45,212 bases of DNA, taken from contig PKQR01000004.1 in NCBI GenBank assembly GCA_017578085.1, positions 1 to 45,212 on the forward strand, read 5' to 3'. Source of the DNA: Bacillota bacterium. Its GTDB lineage: Bacteria; Bacillota; Limnochordia; Limnochordales; ZCTH02-B6. The translations under genes were made by a program, and so were the position numbers. Each line of letters starts with the position of its first letter. Position 1 is the first letter of the stretch. Positions 34,565 to 42,861 of this stretch are shown piece by piece. The notes beneath the pieces are model-generated. The model made no database searches and was not told where the DNA came from. It saw only the letters and a list, made by a program, of their open reading frames with translations.

Positions 34565-35425
34565 CTAAATAGGTATGAGCTCCCGGCGCCGACGCGTGAA
34601 ACGCGCGAGATGACGGCACCCCGCGGCGCGCGCGGCCCCGGCGGCCCGCTCCAGGTCATAACCGACGATGGCGGGATCGTGGGCGTCGGAGGCAAAGGTA
34701 ACGGCCAGACCGGCCTGCGCCGCCAGCTCCAGAAACGCCGGTGCAGGGTAGAGCTCCTTGGCCGGGTACCGCAAGCCCGCGGTGCTAATCTCGATGGCGG
34801 TTCCGCTCTGGCAGGCGGCGTCCACCACCAGCTGGTAGAGGCGATGGAGGCCCGCGGGGTCGTCCACGCGATGCCCAAACTTCTTGACGAGGTCCGGGTG
34901 GGCCAGGATGTCGAAGAGGCCGCTGCGAGCGGCGTCACCGAGGGTGGTGAAATACGCCCTGTACACTTCGGCCACGTCCCGCTCCGGCCAGCCGTAGTCG
35001 GGCGTAACGTCGATCGGCCACCCGTCCAGGTAGTGCACGGAGCCGATCAGGTAATCCCAGGGGTAAGGGGCGAGAATCTCCCGCAGCCCCGCCTCGGCCC
35101 CGGGCAGCCAGTCTACCTCGAGCCCCAGCTTCACCGGCAGCCCCCGCTGCTTGGCCTGCTCCACCGCCTCCACGTAGCGGTCCAGCGTCTCCGAGAAGTT
35201 GTCGCGCAGCCACGCCACCGCCGGGTGGTCGGCCTCGGGGGCTTCAAAGATGGGCCGGAAAAGGTCGCGAAACTCAGCAAAGCGGTGGCAATGTTCGCTG
35301 ATACCGATCTCCGCCACGCCCCGGCTTTCCGCCGCCCGGACGTACTCCTCGATGCGGTCGACGGTGTACGGGCACGGCCCGGTGAACTCGTCCCGCTCGA
35401 GGTGCAGGTGGTAGTCAATGAGCAC
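34565..35425 (-). CDS. PHP-domain histidinol-phosphatase family protein
   Basis: A 286-residue PHP metal-dependent phosphoesterase, HisK type, which in Bacillus removes phosphate from histidinol phosphate. Metal-ligand motifs are visible: DYHLHLE at the start, ISEHCHRF, LGLEVDW, GSVHYLDGW, LAHPDLVKKFGH and ASDAHDP. The rest of the histidine pathway is not in the window. GTG at 35425 follows the divIVA stop by three bases and uses GGAGGAGGA inside that gene's end. Confidence 0.88.
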   Translation of the reverse strand: MLIDYHLHLERDEFTGPCPYTVDRIEEYVRAAESRGVAEIGISEHCHRFAEFRDLFRPIFEAPEADHPAVAWLRDNFSETLDRYVEAVEQAKQRGLPVKLGLEVDWLPGAEAGLREILAPYPWDYLIGSVHYLDGWPIDVTPDYGWPERDVAEVYRAYFTTLGDAARSGLFDILAHPDLVKKFGHRVDDPAGLHRLYQLVVDAACQSGTAIEISTAGLRYPAKELYPAPAFLELAAQAGLAVTFASDAHDPAIVGYDLERAAGAARAAGCRHLARFTRRRRELIPI

Positions 35426-35428
35426 TGA

Positions 35429-36232
35429 TCAAGAGTCCTCCTCCCGGGCGTCCGCCTTTCCCCACCCGGGCGTCCCGGTGCCCCGCGCGCCCTCACCCTT
35501 GCTGCCCAGGGCCGGCAGGCGGCGCGTTTCCTCCATGTCCGCAAAAGGCAGATCCCACCCGGGACGGGAAACGGGGCCTCCCGCGACGGGTGCGGGATCG
35601 GATCCAGGCTCGGACTTAAGCTCAGGTTCCGCTTCGGGCTCGGGCCCAAACCTGCGCCCCGCGTCGCTCCAGGCCGTGTCGCCGCCGCGGCTATCTCCGT
35701 GATCCAAGGTAGGGTTATCCTTGTCCGACCCCTCGATGGACGCGGCAGCCTCCGCCAGCGCCCGGAAAGTGCGGGTCAGGTGCTCCGCCTCGCGCCGCTC
35801 CTCCTCCAACAAGGCCCAGTAGGACTCGAGCAGTTCGCGGAAGCGGGTGCGGAACGCTTCCTCTTGCCGCGCCAGCTCGGCCACCCGCTCGGCGTGGGCC
35901 TGTACCTCCTCCCGGGCCCGGCGCAAGATTTGCGCTGCCTCTGCCCGGGCCGCGGCCAGGATCGCGTTGGCCTTTTGCTCGGCGGCCGCCTTGAGGTCGC
36001 GGGCCATCTGACGGGCCAGGGCCAATGCTTCTTCAAACTGCCCCTCGCTCTTTTCGAACTTCTGCACCCGCGCCTTTAAGGCCCGGTTTTCTTCCTCAAG
36101 CTCCTGGCAACGCTGGTACAGCGCCTCGTACTCGCTGACCACCTTCTGGACAAACTCGTCCACTTCTTTTTCGTTGTACCCGCGAAAGACCCGCTTGAAC
36201 TCCACCCTGGCCAAATCGCGCGGCTTGAGCAT
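35429..36232 (-). CDS. divIVA: DivIVA-domain protein
   Basis: A 267-residue coiled-coil protein of the DivIVA family, which senses curved membrane at poles and septa. The N-terminal membrane-binding part is present (KPRDLARVEFKRVFRGYNEK, then EVDEFVQKVVSEYEALY), followed by a long coiled coil to about residue 165. The last hundred residues are low-complexity, rich in Pro, Glu, Gly and Ser, and appear disordered. ATG at 36232 is used because homologues begin there. It lies downstream of ylmH in the sepF cluster, the usual order. Confidence 0.9.
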   Translation of the reverse strand: MLKPRDLARVEFKRVFRGYNEKEVDEFVQKVVSEYEALYQRCQELEEENRALKARVQKFEKSEGQFEEALALARQMARDLKAAAEQKANAILAAARAEAAQILRRAREEVQAHAERVAELARQEEAFRTRFRELLESYWALLEEERREAEHLTRTFRALAEAAASIEGSDKDNPTLDHGDSRGGDTAWSDAGRRFGPEPEAEPELKSEPGSDPAPVAGGPVSRPGWDLPFADMEETRRLPALGSKGEGARGTGTPGWGKADAREEDS

Positions 36233-36316
36233 CTCCCTCGCCCCCCTACTCCTGGAACCGTCCACCCCGAACCCCGTCGAGCTTGTCCAACACCACGAGA
36301 TCAGCCCAATAAACCG

Positions 36317-37072
36317 TCAAAAATACCGCTTCAACGTGATGCCGATCCGCCCCTTGCGGGTCAGCCCCGACAGCCGTTCCACCACGGCCCGTCCCCGCCC
36401 CCGCATCGAGAGCACGTCGCCTTCCTTGACGGCGGCCGCGGGGTCGGAAACCACTTTCCAGTTGACCTTGACGCGCTCGGCCCGGATGTCCCTGGCCATC
36501 TTGGTCCGGGAAGTGCCAAACGCCAGGCTGGCCACCGCGTCCAGGCGCGGCGAGGCCACGGTCGCCCGGATCTCCTTTACCCGCGCCGCGGGCGCCTCCA
36601 CCTGCTCGGGGTCGATGAGGTGCACGCTCACCTCCACCCGGCCCGCCCGCCGCAGGTGGGTGCAAAGAAACTCGGCCAACTGCGGCGTGACCAGCACCTG
36701 CCACCGGTCGCCCGCCAGCACGATGTCCCCGACCTGGTCCCGCTCGACGCCAGCGCCGAGAATCGCCCCCAGTATGTCGCCGTGCCGGAGCTCCCTCACC
36801 CCAGGACCCGTGATCTCGATAGCCGCCAAGGGCGCCTCGACCGCCTCCTCGGGGAAGTAGTCAGGGTAGATGACGAGCCGGCGCCGTTCAGCTCCAGGAA
36901 AACCGCCCACCGCCAGCCAGCGCACGCCCTCGACGGCCCGCAGCACCGCCTCGGCCACGTCCCGCTGGCGCGGGTCGAGGAAACCGGTCGCCTGGGGCTT
37001 GTCCTCGGCGTAGGCCTTGTTGGCCAGGTCCAGCACCCTCGCCCCCAGCAGACGCTCATCGGGATCGGTCAA
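36317..37072 (-). CDS. ylmH: YlmH-family S4 RNA-binding protein
   Basis: A 251-residue protein with a YlmH N-terminal region (FLDPRQRDVAEAVLR) and a C-terminal S4 domain (SPRLDAVASLAFGTSRTKM, then VKVNWKVV and REGDVLSMRGRG-like EGDVLSMRGRGRA). YlmH binds the ribosome or its stalled subunit and is linked to cell division by position. The only ordinary start is a TTG at 37072 without a ribosome binding site; a longer frame to ATC at 37105, preceded by AAGGGGG, would restore RERLLGHL, typical of homologues. The true start is therefore uncertain. Confidence 0.88.
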   Translation of the reverse strand: MTDPDERLLGARVLDLANKAYAEDKPQATGFLDPRQRDVAEAVLRAVEGVRWLAVGGFPGAERRRLVIYPDYFPEEAVEAPLAAIEITGPGVRELRHGDILGAILGAGVERDQVGDIVLAGDRWQVLVTPQLAEFLCTHLRRAGRVEVSVHLIDPEQVEAPAARVKEIRATVASPRLDAVASLAFGTSRTKMARDIRAERVKVNWKVVSDPAAAVKEGDVLSMRGRGRAVVERLSGLTRKGRIGITLKRYF

Positions 37073-37143
37073 GTGCCCGAGCAGTCGTTCCCGTTCCCCC
37101 TCGATTCCAGGCTTCCCCCTTCCCCACTAAGCCGGCCGCAACG

Positions 37144-37410
37144 TCAGAAAGCGATGGCCCACAAGACCTCCACAACCAGCCGCCGGAGCAGGTTGAGCAC
37201 GATGAAGGCCAAAATCGGCGACAAATCCAGCATCCCGATGGGGGGCAATATGCCCCGGAAGAGCCGCAAGAAAGGATCCGTCACCCGGGCGATGAACCGT
37301 ACCGCCGGGTTGTACGGGTCCACCGGAAACCAGGTGAGCAAGATGCGGATGAGGAGCAGCCACGAGTAGACTTCGAACAACGTGTTGACAAGCCGGATCA
37401 GCGCGATCAA
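37144..37410 (-). CDS. YggT-family membrane protein
   Basis: An 88-residue YggT protein with two hydrophobic parts around the motif SWLLLIRILLTWFPVDPYNP and a C-terminal VLNLLRRLVVEVL. Function is unknown, though it sits with division genes in many Bacillota. TTG at 37410 has GGAGGCGGG upstream and overlaps the proC stop (TTGA). Confidence 0.92.
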   Translation of the reverse strand: MIALIRLVNTLFEVYSWLLLIRILLTWFPVDPYNPAVRFIARVTDPFLRLFRGILPPIGMLDLSPILAFIVLNLLRRLVVEVLWAIAF

Positions 37411-38276
37411 TCGCCCGCCTCCTGTCCCGCCAGCCGGCCGAGCTCAGCGGAGCGGGCCGACGCCGCCTGCACGGCCCGCATGGTCGCACCGCGGAAGCCT
37501 CGATCCTCCAACACACTCACACCGGCGATGGTCGTGCCGGCCGGCGACGTCACCATGTCCTTCAGCTCGCCCGGGTGGCGCCCGGTCTCCAGCACCATGC
37601 GGGCGGCACCGGCCACCGTCTGGGCAGCGAGCCGCAGGGCCACATCCCGCGGCAGCCCAGCCAGAACGCCCCCGTCGGCCAAAGCCTCGATAAATAAATA
37701 GACGTACGCCGGCCCGGATCCGCTCAAACCGGTGACAGCGTCCATGTGCGACTCGTCGACGATCACCGTCAACCCGAGCGCGCCGAAGAGCCGCTGCGCC
37801 TCCGCCACCTGCTCTGCCGAGGCGTGGCGGCCCGGCGCCAGCGCGATGGCCCCTTGGCCGATGAGGCAGGGTGTGTTGGGCATGGCCCGTATGGCCGGGG
37901 TGCCGGGCGGCAAGTTGCCCTCGATGACCCTGAGCGGCACCCCGGCCGCAATGGAGATGACGCACGCGCCGCTTTTGAGCGCGGGGCCGATCTCCCGCAG
38001 CACCGGCGCCACCAGGTGCGGCTTCACCGCGACGATGACGGTGTCGGCCAGCCGCGCCGCCTCCGGATTGGTGGCCGCATGGACGCCGTGCTCCTGGGCG
38101 ACCCGCACGAGCTTGTCCTGGTCGGCGTCGGTCACCCACACCTGCTCCCGCGGGACGAGCCCCGCCCGGAGGATGCCCCTCACCAGCGCCTCGCCCATGG
38201 CCCCGACGCCGATGCAAGCCAAGGTGCGGTCCCGCGGCGTGTTGACGCGTTCCTGCGCCGGCTCCCCTTGCGCCAA
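37407..38276 (-). CDS. proC: Pyrroline-5-carboxylate reductase
   Basis: A 289-residue ProC, which reduces pyrroline-5-carboxylate to proline. The Rossmann motif CIGVGAMGEALVRGIL opens the protein, followed by VIVAVKPHLV, MPNTPCLIGQG and the dimerisation motif GLSGSGPAYVY; SPAGTTIAGV is near the end. TTG at 38276 is chosen since GGGAGG lies nine bases before it. The gene is inserted between sepF and yggT, which is a known arrangement. Confidence 0.94.
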   Translation of the reverse strand: MAQGEPAQERVNTPRDRTLACIGVGAMGEALVRGILRAGLVPREQVWVTDADQDKLVRVAQEHGVHAATNPEAARLADTVIVAVKPHLVAPVLREIGPALKSGACVISIAAGVPLRVIEGNLPPGTPAIRAMPNTPCLIGQGAIALAPGRHASAEQVAEAQRLFGALGLTVIVDESHMDAVTGLSGSGPAYVYLFIEALADGGVLAGLPRDVALRLAAQTVAGAARMVLETGRHPGELKDMVTSPAGTTIAGVSVLEDRGFRGATMRAVQAASARSAELGRLAGQEAGD

Positions 38277-38280
38277 ACCG

Positions 38281-38754
38281 CTACACCTCCCGGTCTTCGC
38301 GGTCGTCGAAGTCGTCATCGTCGGCCATCTGGGCGCCCCTGTCCGCCACATCGATGCCCACATTGCTCGGGGTGAAGAGGAACAGGGAGTCCCCGAGCCG
38401 GTGCATGCGGCCGTCCAACGCGTATGCGGCGCCCATGACAAAGTCCACCAGCCGCCTGGCGACGTCCTTGGACAACGCCTCCACCGACACGATCACGGGC
38501 CGCCTCTCCTTGAGGCAGTCAACCACGGCCTGAACATCCTCAAACCTGGCCGGCTTTTGCACCACGACGCTGAAACGCTGCTCGTCACGGCGTGCCCCGG
38601 GCAGGCTGACCAGGCGGGCCCTGCGGGCATTGGGTTCCGGGCGGGGCTGGGGCGGCGGAAACTGCGCCTCCTGAGCCGCGGCCTCTTCCGGCTCGATCCC
38701 AAGAAAACCGAAAACCCGGTCGAGGAAGCCGCGGCCGCCGCCGTCGTGGTTCAC
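38281..38754 (-). CDS. sepF: Cell division protein SepF
   Basis: A 157-residue SepF, which tethers FtsZ to the membrane. A short amphipathic N-terminus (FLDRVFGFLGIEPEE) is followed by a Pro-rich linker and the SepF core: ARFEDVQAVVDCLKERRPVIV, RRLVDFVMGAAYALDG and GDSLFLFTPSNV. GTG at 38754 overlaps the yggS stop (GTGA), so the two are coupled; the frame open to 38853 is inside yggS and unlikely to be used. Confidence 0.93.
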   Translation of the reverse strand: MNHDGGGRGFLDRVFGFLGIEPEEAAAQEAQFPPPQPRPEPNARRARLVSLPGARRDEQRFSVVVQKPARFEDVQAVVDCLKERRPVIVSVEALSKDVARRLVDFVMGAAYALDGRMHRLGDSLFLFTPSNVGIDVADRGAQMADDDDFDDREDREV

Positions 38755-39443
38755 GCTCGCCTGGGGCCGAAGAGGGACGTGCCGATCCGTACCATCGTCG
38801 AGCCCTCCTCGACGGCCACTTCGAAGTCGTTGCTCATCCCCATAGAAAGCCATTCCATGCTCACCCCCGGGATGCCCGCGTCGGCCACCGCGTCCGCCAG
38901 GCGCCGCAGTTCCCGGAAGACGGGCCGGGCTTCCTCCGGGTCGTCCACCAGCGGCGCGATGGTCATCAGGCCCTTGACCGCCAGTCCGGGCAGCCCGGCG
39001 ACGGTCCGTACGAAGTCCAGCACCTCTCCCGGCGCCAGGCCGTGCTTCGTTTCCTCGCCTGCGACGTTGACCTGCACCAGCACCGGCACTACCTTGCCGA
39101 GGGCTTGGGCCCGGCGGGAAATGGCCTCGGCCAAGGGCAGCCGGTCCAGCGAATGGATCACGTCAAAGAGCTCCAGGCACTGCTTGACCTTGTTGGTCTG
39201 CAGGTGCCCGATCATGTGCCGGCGCACGCCCGCCGGCAACATGGGAAACTTGGCCCGGGCCTCCTGCACCCGGTTTTCGCCGATGTCGGTCACGCCGGCG
39301 GCCACCGCCTGCTGGACGGTGGCGATGTCGACATTTTTCGTAACTGCGATCAGCGTGACGCGCGCAGGATCCCGCCCGGCCCGCTCGGCAGCTGCCGCTA
39401 TGCGGGCCCGGATCCGGTCCAAGTTTTCTGCGAAATTCTCCAT
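38751..39443 (-). CDS. yggS: YggS-family pyridoxal phosphate homeostasis protein
   Basis: A 230-residue PLP-binding protein (PLPBP, YlmE in Bacillus) with lysine 36 in LIAVTKNVD. Family motifs include DIGENRVQEA, HMIGHLQTNKVK, VLVQVNVAGEETKHG, GLMTIAPL and LSMGMSNDFEVAV, with TMVRIGTSLFG at the end. ATG at 39443 is preferred over the GTG at 39455. It precedes sepF with a four-base overlap, the standard arrangement. Confidence 0.95.
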   Translation of the reverse strand: MENFAENLDRIRARIAAAAERAGRDPARVTLIAVTKNVDIATVQQAVAAGVTDIGENRVQEARAKFPMLPAGVRRHMIGHLQTNKVKQCLELFDVIHSLDRLPLAEAISRRAQALGKVVPVLVQVNVAGEETKHGLAPGEVLDFVRTVAGLPGLAVKGLMTIAPLVDDPEEARPVFRELRRLADAVADAGIPGVSMEWLSMGMSNDFEVAVEEGSTMVRIGTSLFGPRRA

Positions 39444-39504
39444 CGCCTGCGCCACCCCTGCTTAAGCGGCTTCCCGAGAGCAAACGGCTCACAGCGCGTG
39501 CTCG

Positions 39505-40434
39505 CTACCGGCCCGCCAGCCGGCCGGGGTTGGTTACCACCGCGTCGCCGGGCGAGATGCCTTCCACGACGGCCCACTCCTTGACCTGGGCCACGACCCG
39601 CACCGGGCGAAACACCAGCCTCGTTTCCCGGCGCAGGTACACCCCCGGGCGCTCCCCGTCCCAGACGATGGCCCCCACCGGCACGACGACGCCCTGGTGC
39701 CGGGCGCGCACGAGCTCCACATCGACCCAGCGGGCCGCGTCCAAGACGGGCAGATACCGGTCGAGCTCGAGCAGCGCCGCAACCGGCTGCGCGCCGCCCA
39801 CCGCCACCACCCGCGCCCCAACGGCCTGGTCCGTGACGGCAGGCATACGCAGTTCGACCCGCTGGTTGGGCGCAAACGTGACGCCGTCGGGCAGGTCCAG
39901 ATACAAGCGGATGCGGTGGCCGTTCACGATGCGGGCGACCGGCTCGCCGGCCCGCACCAGTTGGCCGTCAACGGTGCGCCCCGGCGACGGCTGCACCTCC
40001 CGCCAGTGCCGGACGGAGCGGTGCAAGAGCAGATCGATGTCCAACTGCTGTTCCCACCCGTCCCAGAAAAAGTGCACGTTGCCGGCGGTGGGCGCTTGCA
40101 CCAGGCGCTCGCCCGAGGCCGTCATGACGCTGGCGACAACCGACTGGGCTCGCACGCGGCTGCCGTCGCTCACAAGAATGTACACGCGCCCGTCCGCCGG
40201 CGCGGTCACCAGCACCTCGTCCCGCACCACCATGGCCAACGCTGTAAAACTGTCCTCGACCGTGCGGTGCTCGGCCGCCGCAGTGCGCACAAACCACAGC
40301 TCGAGCCGCTCCCACAACGCCGCTCCTGTGATCCAAAGCGCCATCATCGCCACGGACGCCAACAGCAGCGCGCGCCCGCGGCTGCCGGTGTTTCTTGCCG
40401 TCACCGGCCCCACCACCCCGAAGGAATAAGACAC
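39505..40434 (-). CDS. HlyD-like membrane-anchored protein of the sepF cluster
   Basis: A 309-residue protein with one N-terminal membrane segment (ALLLASVAMMALWITGAALW) and an extracytoplasmic part with a biotinyl/lipoyl-like region (DEVLVTAPADGRVYILVSDG, later GEPVARIVNG). It resembles HlyD-type adaptors often found just before yggS-sepF in clostridial genomes, though its function is unknown. GTG at 40434 has GGAGG nine bases before it; the frame open to 40920 is antisense to ypeB and not coding. Confidence 0.82.
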   Translation of the reverse strand: MSYSFGVVGPVTARNTGSRGRALLLASVAMMALWITGAALWERLELWFVRTAAAEHRTVEDSFTALAMVVRDEVLVTAPADGRVYILVSDGSRVRAQSVVASVMTASGERLVQAPTAGNVHFFWDGWEQQLDIDLLLHRSVRHWREVQPSPGRTVDGQLVRAGEPVARIVNGHRIRLYLDLPDGVTFAPNQRVELRMPAVTDQAVGARVVAVGGAQPVAALLELDRYLPVLDAARWVDVELVRARHQGVVVPVGAIVWDGERPGVYLRRETRLVFRPVRVVAQVKEWAVVEGISPGDAVVTNPGRLAGR

Positions 40435-40520
40435 CAATCCCCGCCTCCGTGTTGTAGTTCGTTTCCTGGAAAACCGGTCCTGCCGGGGGATCGCGCGGGG
40501 TACCGCTGGCGCGGCGGTGG

Positions 40521-41885
40521 TTAAAGGGTAAGAGTGCCTTCGCCTGTGGGCAGGAGCTTGAGGATCTGCTCCTCCGCGCCGCTGAGGGCGTTGATGTACA
40601 CGAGATACGGTTCGCCGTCGAGCGAGGCGGGGAACTCCCATGTCAACACTTCTTCGAGGGTTTCCAGGGGAATGAGCGCCAGTCGCCCCGTCTCGACCGA
40701 GAGTGCGGGGTGCAGGCGCTCCCGGGCTTCCGCTTCGCCGAGCCGAGGGGCCGGGAGCGTCCGCGGGTGATGAGACATGAGAAAGCCCAAAGCCTCGTAG
40801 CCGATGATCGCGCCGTCGTCCAGCGCGACGATCACTTTGACCAGATCCGGGTAAATGCGCACGCCGTCTTGCACGAAGACAAACGGGATGACCGCCCTGC
40901 CTTGGGACGAACTGGCCCACGTGGGTTCCATACTGGCAAGGCCCCGCTCAGCGAGGAATTCCCGCGCCCGCCGCACAGCCTCCTCGAGAGACAAGACCGG
41001 CTCGCCCACGGACCGCCCGTCCAGCATCCACACCACGTGGCCGCCTTGTCGGCTCACATGCAGCTCGACGGCGCCATCGCCCCTCTCCCGTTCCACCCGG
41101 ACAGCGTAGGCCGGGATCGGGCCGTCCGCCTCACCGGTCACCCGCGCGGAAGCGCCCTCCCCTGCCCCGACGAATTCGCGGGCGATCACCACCGCCTCAT
41201 CCTGGGACACGGCAGGCCCGGAAAGACCGCGCGGTTCCCGCCGCTCGATGTGGTCGGAGAAGGGACCGTCGTAGATGAGGGTTGGAAACTCGGTCAATTC
41301 CAGCTCCAGCCGCTCAAAGCCGTCGCGAAACCGGCTCTCCCCCCGGCTCAAGCGCCGGTTGGCCAGCCGCTGCACTTCCCGCCAGCTCAGGGCGCCCCGC
41401 TGGCTGTCGTTAATTATGGAATGCAGCTGCTCTACGACGACGCCGGCCTGGTCCTTCAGTTCCCGGAGTTTTTGCCACTGCTCATCCGTGACGGCCTCAC
41501 CCCGGGCCGCCCGCCGGGCGAGGGCGTAGGCGTAGTCGCCCACCTGGGTGAGGAACCTGGACGTGCGCAGCAGCGAAATGTCGTTGAGAGGCAGCTGGTT
41601 GAGGTTGGACTGGGCGCCAAAGGCCTGCCGCCAGACGTCGGTGAGATGGATCACCTGCTGGCCCGGGCTGGCCGTGACGAGGCTTTTCGCCAGCAGCACC
41701 TCGGTATTCTCCACTTGGGAGATGAGCTCGTAAAAGGCCCGCTGGTACTGGGCGGACAGTTCCGCCTCCACCTGGGCCCGCTCCCGCCACTGCCATCCGG
41801 CCACCGCCGCCGCGGCCAAGAGCAAGACCACGAGCAGCCCCACACTTCCTGTCCGCCGCTCCATCTGCTGCTCCCGCTGCTCCAA
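40521..41885 (-). CDS. ypeB: Spore germination protein YpeB
   Basis: A 454-residue YpeB, needed to place and stabilise the cortex-lytic enzyme SleB in the spore. It has an N-terminal membrane segment (SVGLLVVLLLAAAAVAGWQW), the YpeB N-terminal helical domain (QYQRAFYELISQVENTEVLL to LLRTSRFLTQVGDYAYALAR), and PepSY-like repeats in the C-terminal half. TTG at 41885 follows GGAGGGAAC. It lies just downstream of sleB, the partner gene, as in Bacillus. Confidence 0.93.
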   Translation of the reverse strand: MEQREQQMERRTGSVGLLVVLLLAAAAVAGWQWRERAQVEAELSAQYQRAFYELISQVENTEVLLAKSLVTASPGQQVIHLTDVWRQAFGAQSNLNQLPLNDISLLRTSRFLTQVGDYAYALARRAARGEAVTDEQWQKLRELKDQAGVVVEQLHSIINDSQRGALSWREVQRLANRRLSRGESRFRDGFERLELELTEFPTLIYDGPFSDHIERREPRGLSGPAVSQDEAVVIAREFVGAGEGASARVTGEADGPIPAYAVRVERERGDGAVELHVSRQGGHVVWMLDGRSVGEPVLSLEEAVRRAREFLAERGLASMEPTWASSSQGRAVIPFVFVQDGVRIYPDLVKVIVALDDGAIIGYEALGFLMSHHPRTLPAPRLGEAEARERLHPALSVETGRLALIPLETLEEVLTWEFPASLDGEPYLVYINALSGAEEQILKLLPTGEGTLTL

Positions 41886-41954
41886 CCGTCGTTCCCTCCG
41901 CCTGCTCAGGCGCCACGTGCGGGGACGCTGGAGCTGTCCCCGCTGTTGCCCGCG

Positions 41955-42596
41955 TCAGCGGGCAAACACATGGTTGCCGATGCGCACGATGATTTGCCGC
42001 GTCCAGACCCACGGGCTCACCGGCTTGTTGGGATTCCAGAAAAACAGCGCCCCGTAGGTGGGGTCCCAGCCGTTGAGGGCGTCCCGGGCCGCCCGGTACG
42101 CCTCCGCGGTCGGCGTCCGCCGCCAAATGAGGCCGTTGGACACGGACTCAAACGCCCGTGGCTGGTAGATGACGCCGCTTAAGGTGTTGGGAAAATCGGG
42201 GCTCTTGACACGGTTGAGGACCACCGCTCCTACCGCCACTTGGCCCACGTAAGGTTCGCCTTGCGCCTCGGCCGCGATGAGCCGGGCCAAAAGCTCCACG
42301 TCCTCCGCCCGGGTGGCCCCGCCGGCCCGCGCTGAGGCCTGCCGGGCGGCACTGGGCACCGTCAGCCGCTGACCCACCATGAGGCGCGACGGGTTGATGC
42401 CCGGGTTGAGGCGCTGGAGCTCGGCCACGGTGGTGCCGTACCGGCGGGCGATGAGCCAGAGGGTGTCGCCCGGCTGTACCGTGTACGTGGATTGGGAGTA
42501 CGCGGGGTCCGGCCGCAGGACGGCGATGAGCACCGCCAAGAGCAGCACGATCACGGCGGAAGCCGCCGCGGTCTTTGCCAAAGATCGCCTGGCCAC
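41955..42596 (-). CDS. sleB: Spore cortex-lytic enzyme SleB-like (LysM + hydrolase_2)
   Basis: A 213-residue cell-wall hydrolase with an N-terminal signal or anchor (SAVIVLLLAVLIAVL), one LysM domain (YTVQPGDTLWLIARRYG to LMVGQRLTVP) and a hydrolase_2 catalytic domain (LARLIAAEAQGEPYVGQVAV, then VVLNRV), with the acidic residue expected for a lytic transglycosylase. It attacks spore cortex peptidoglycan in germination. SleB usually has a PG_binding_1 domain; here LysM takes that place. The GTG start has GGGAGGGGG upstream. Confidence 0.9.
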   Translation of the reverse strand: MARRSLAKTAAASAVIVLLLAVLIAVLRPDPAYSQSTYTVQPGDTLWLIARRYGTTVAELQRLNPGINPSRLMVGQRLTVPSAARQASARAGGATRAEDVELLARLIAAEAQGEPYVGQVAVGAVVLNRVKSPDFPNTLSGVIYQPRAFESVSNGLIWRRTPTAEAYRAARDALNGWDPTYGALFFWNPNKPVSPWVWTRQIIVRIGNHVFAR

Positions 42597-42657
42597 CTGG
42601 GCTACCCCCTCCCGCAGCAGTGTTGCCCTGGCAGAGCGGCGGTATGCGCCCGGCCTT

Positions 42658-42861
42658 TCACGGCCATGGCAACCCCGGCGTCAGTTCCGGGCGCAAGTAG
42701 TCGGCGGGGTCGGTGGACAGCACGCGCTGGATGCGAGTGCGGCCGTCGGCTCCTGGTTCCAGCAAGAGCCGCATGTGGCCCACGGCAACGTCCACGACCT
42801 GCGGCGTAGACGGCTCATCGTCCAGCACCGACTCGATGGGCACGATCGTCCACAGAATCAT
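42658..42861 (-). CDS. ylzJ: YlzJ-like protein
   Basis: A 67-residue protein that begins MILWTIVPIESVLDD, the pattern of the YlzJ-like family (function unknown). ATG at 42861 follows GGAGG by nine bases and overlaps the tepA stop (ATGA), so it is translationally coupled to tepA; the same gene pair occurs in Bacillus. Confidence 0.85.
   Translation of the reverse strand: MILWTIVPIESVLDDEPSTPQVVDVAVGHMRLLLEPGADGRTRIQRVLSTDPADYLRPELTPGLPWP

Noticed and set aside
40435..40920. N-terminal extension of the HlyD-like protein
   Set aside because: The frame is open but antisense to ypeB, and the ribosome binding site and membrane segment place the start at 40434.
40710..42182. A 490-residue open frame on the plus strand
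   Set aside because: It lies antisense to ypeB and sleB, which are clear genes.
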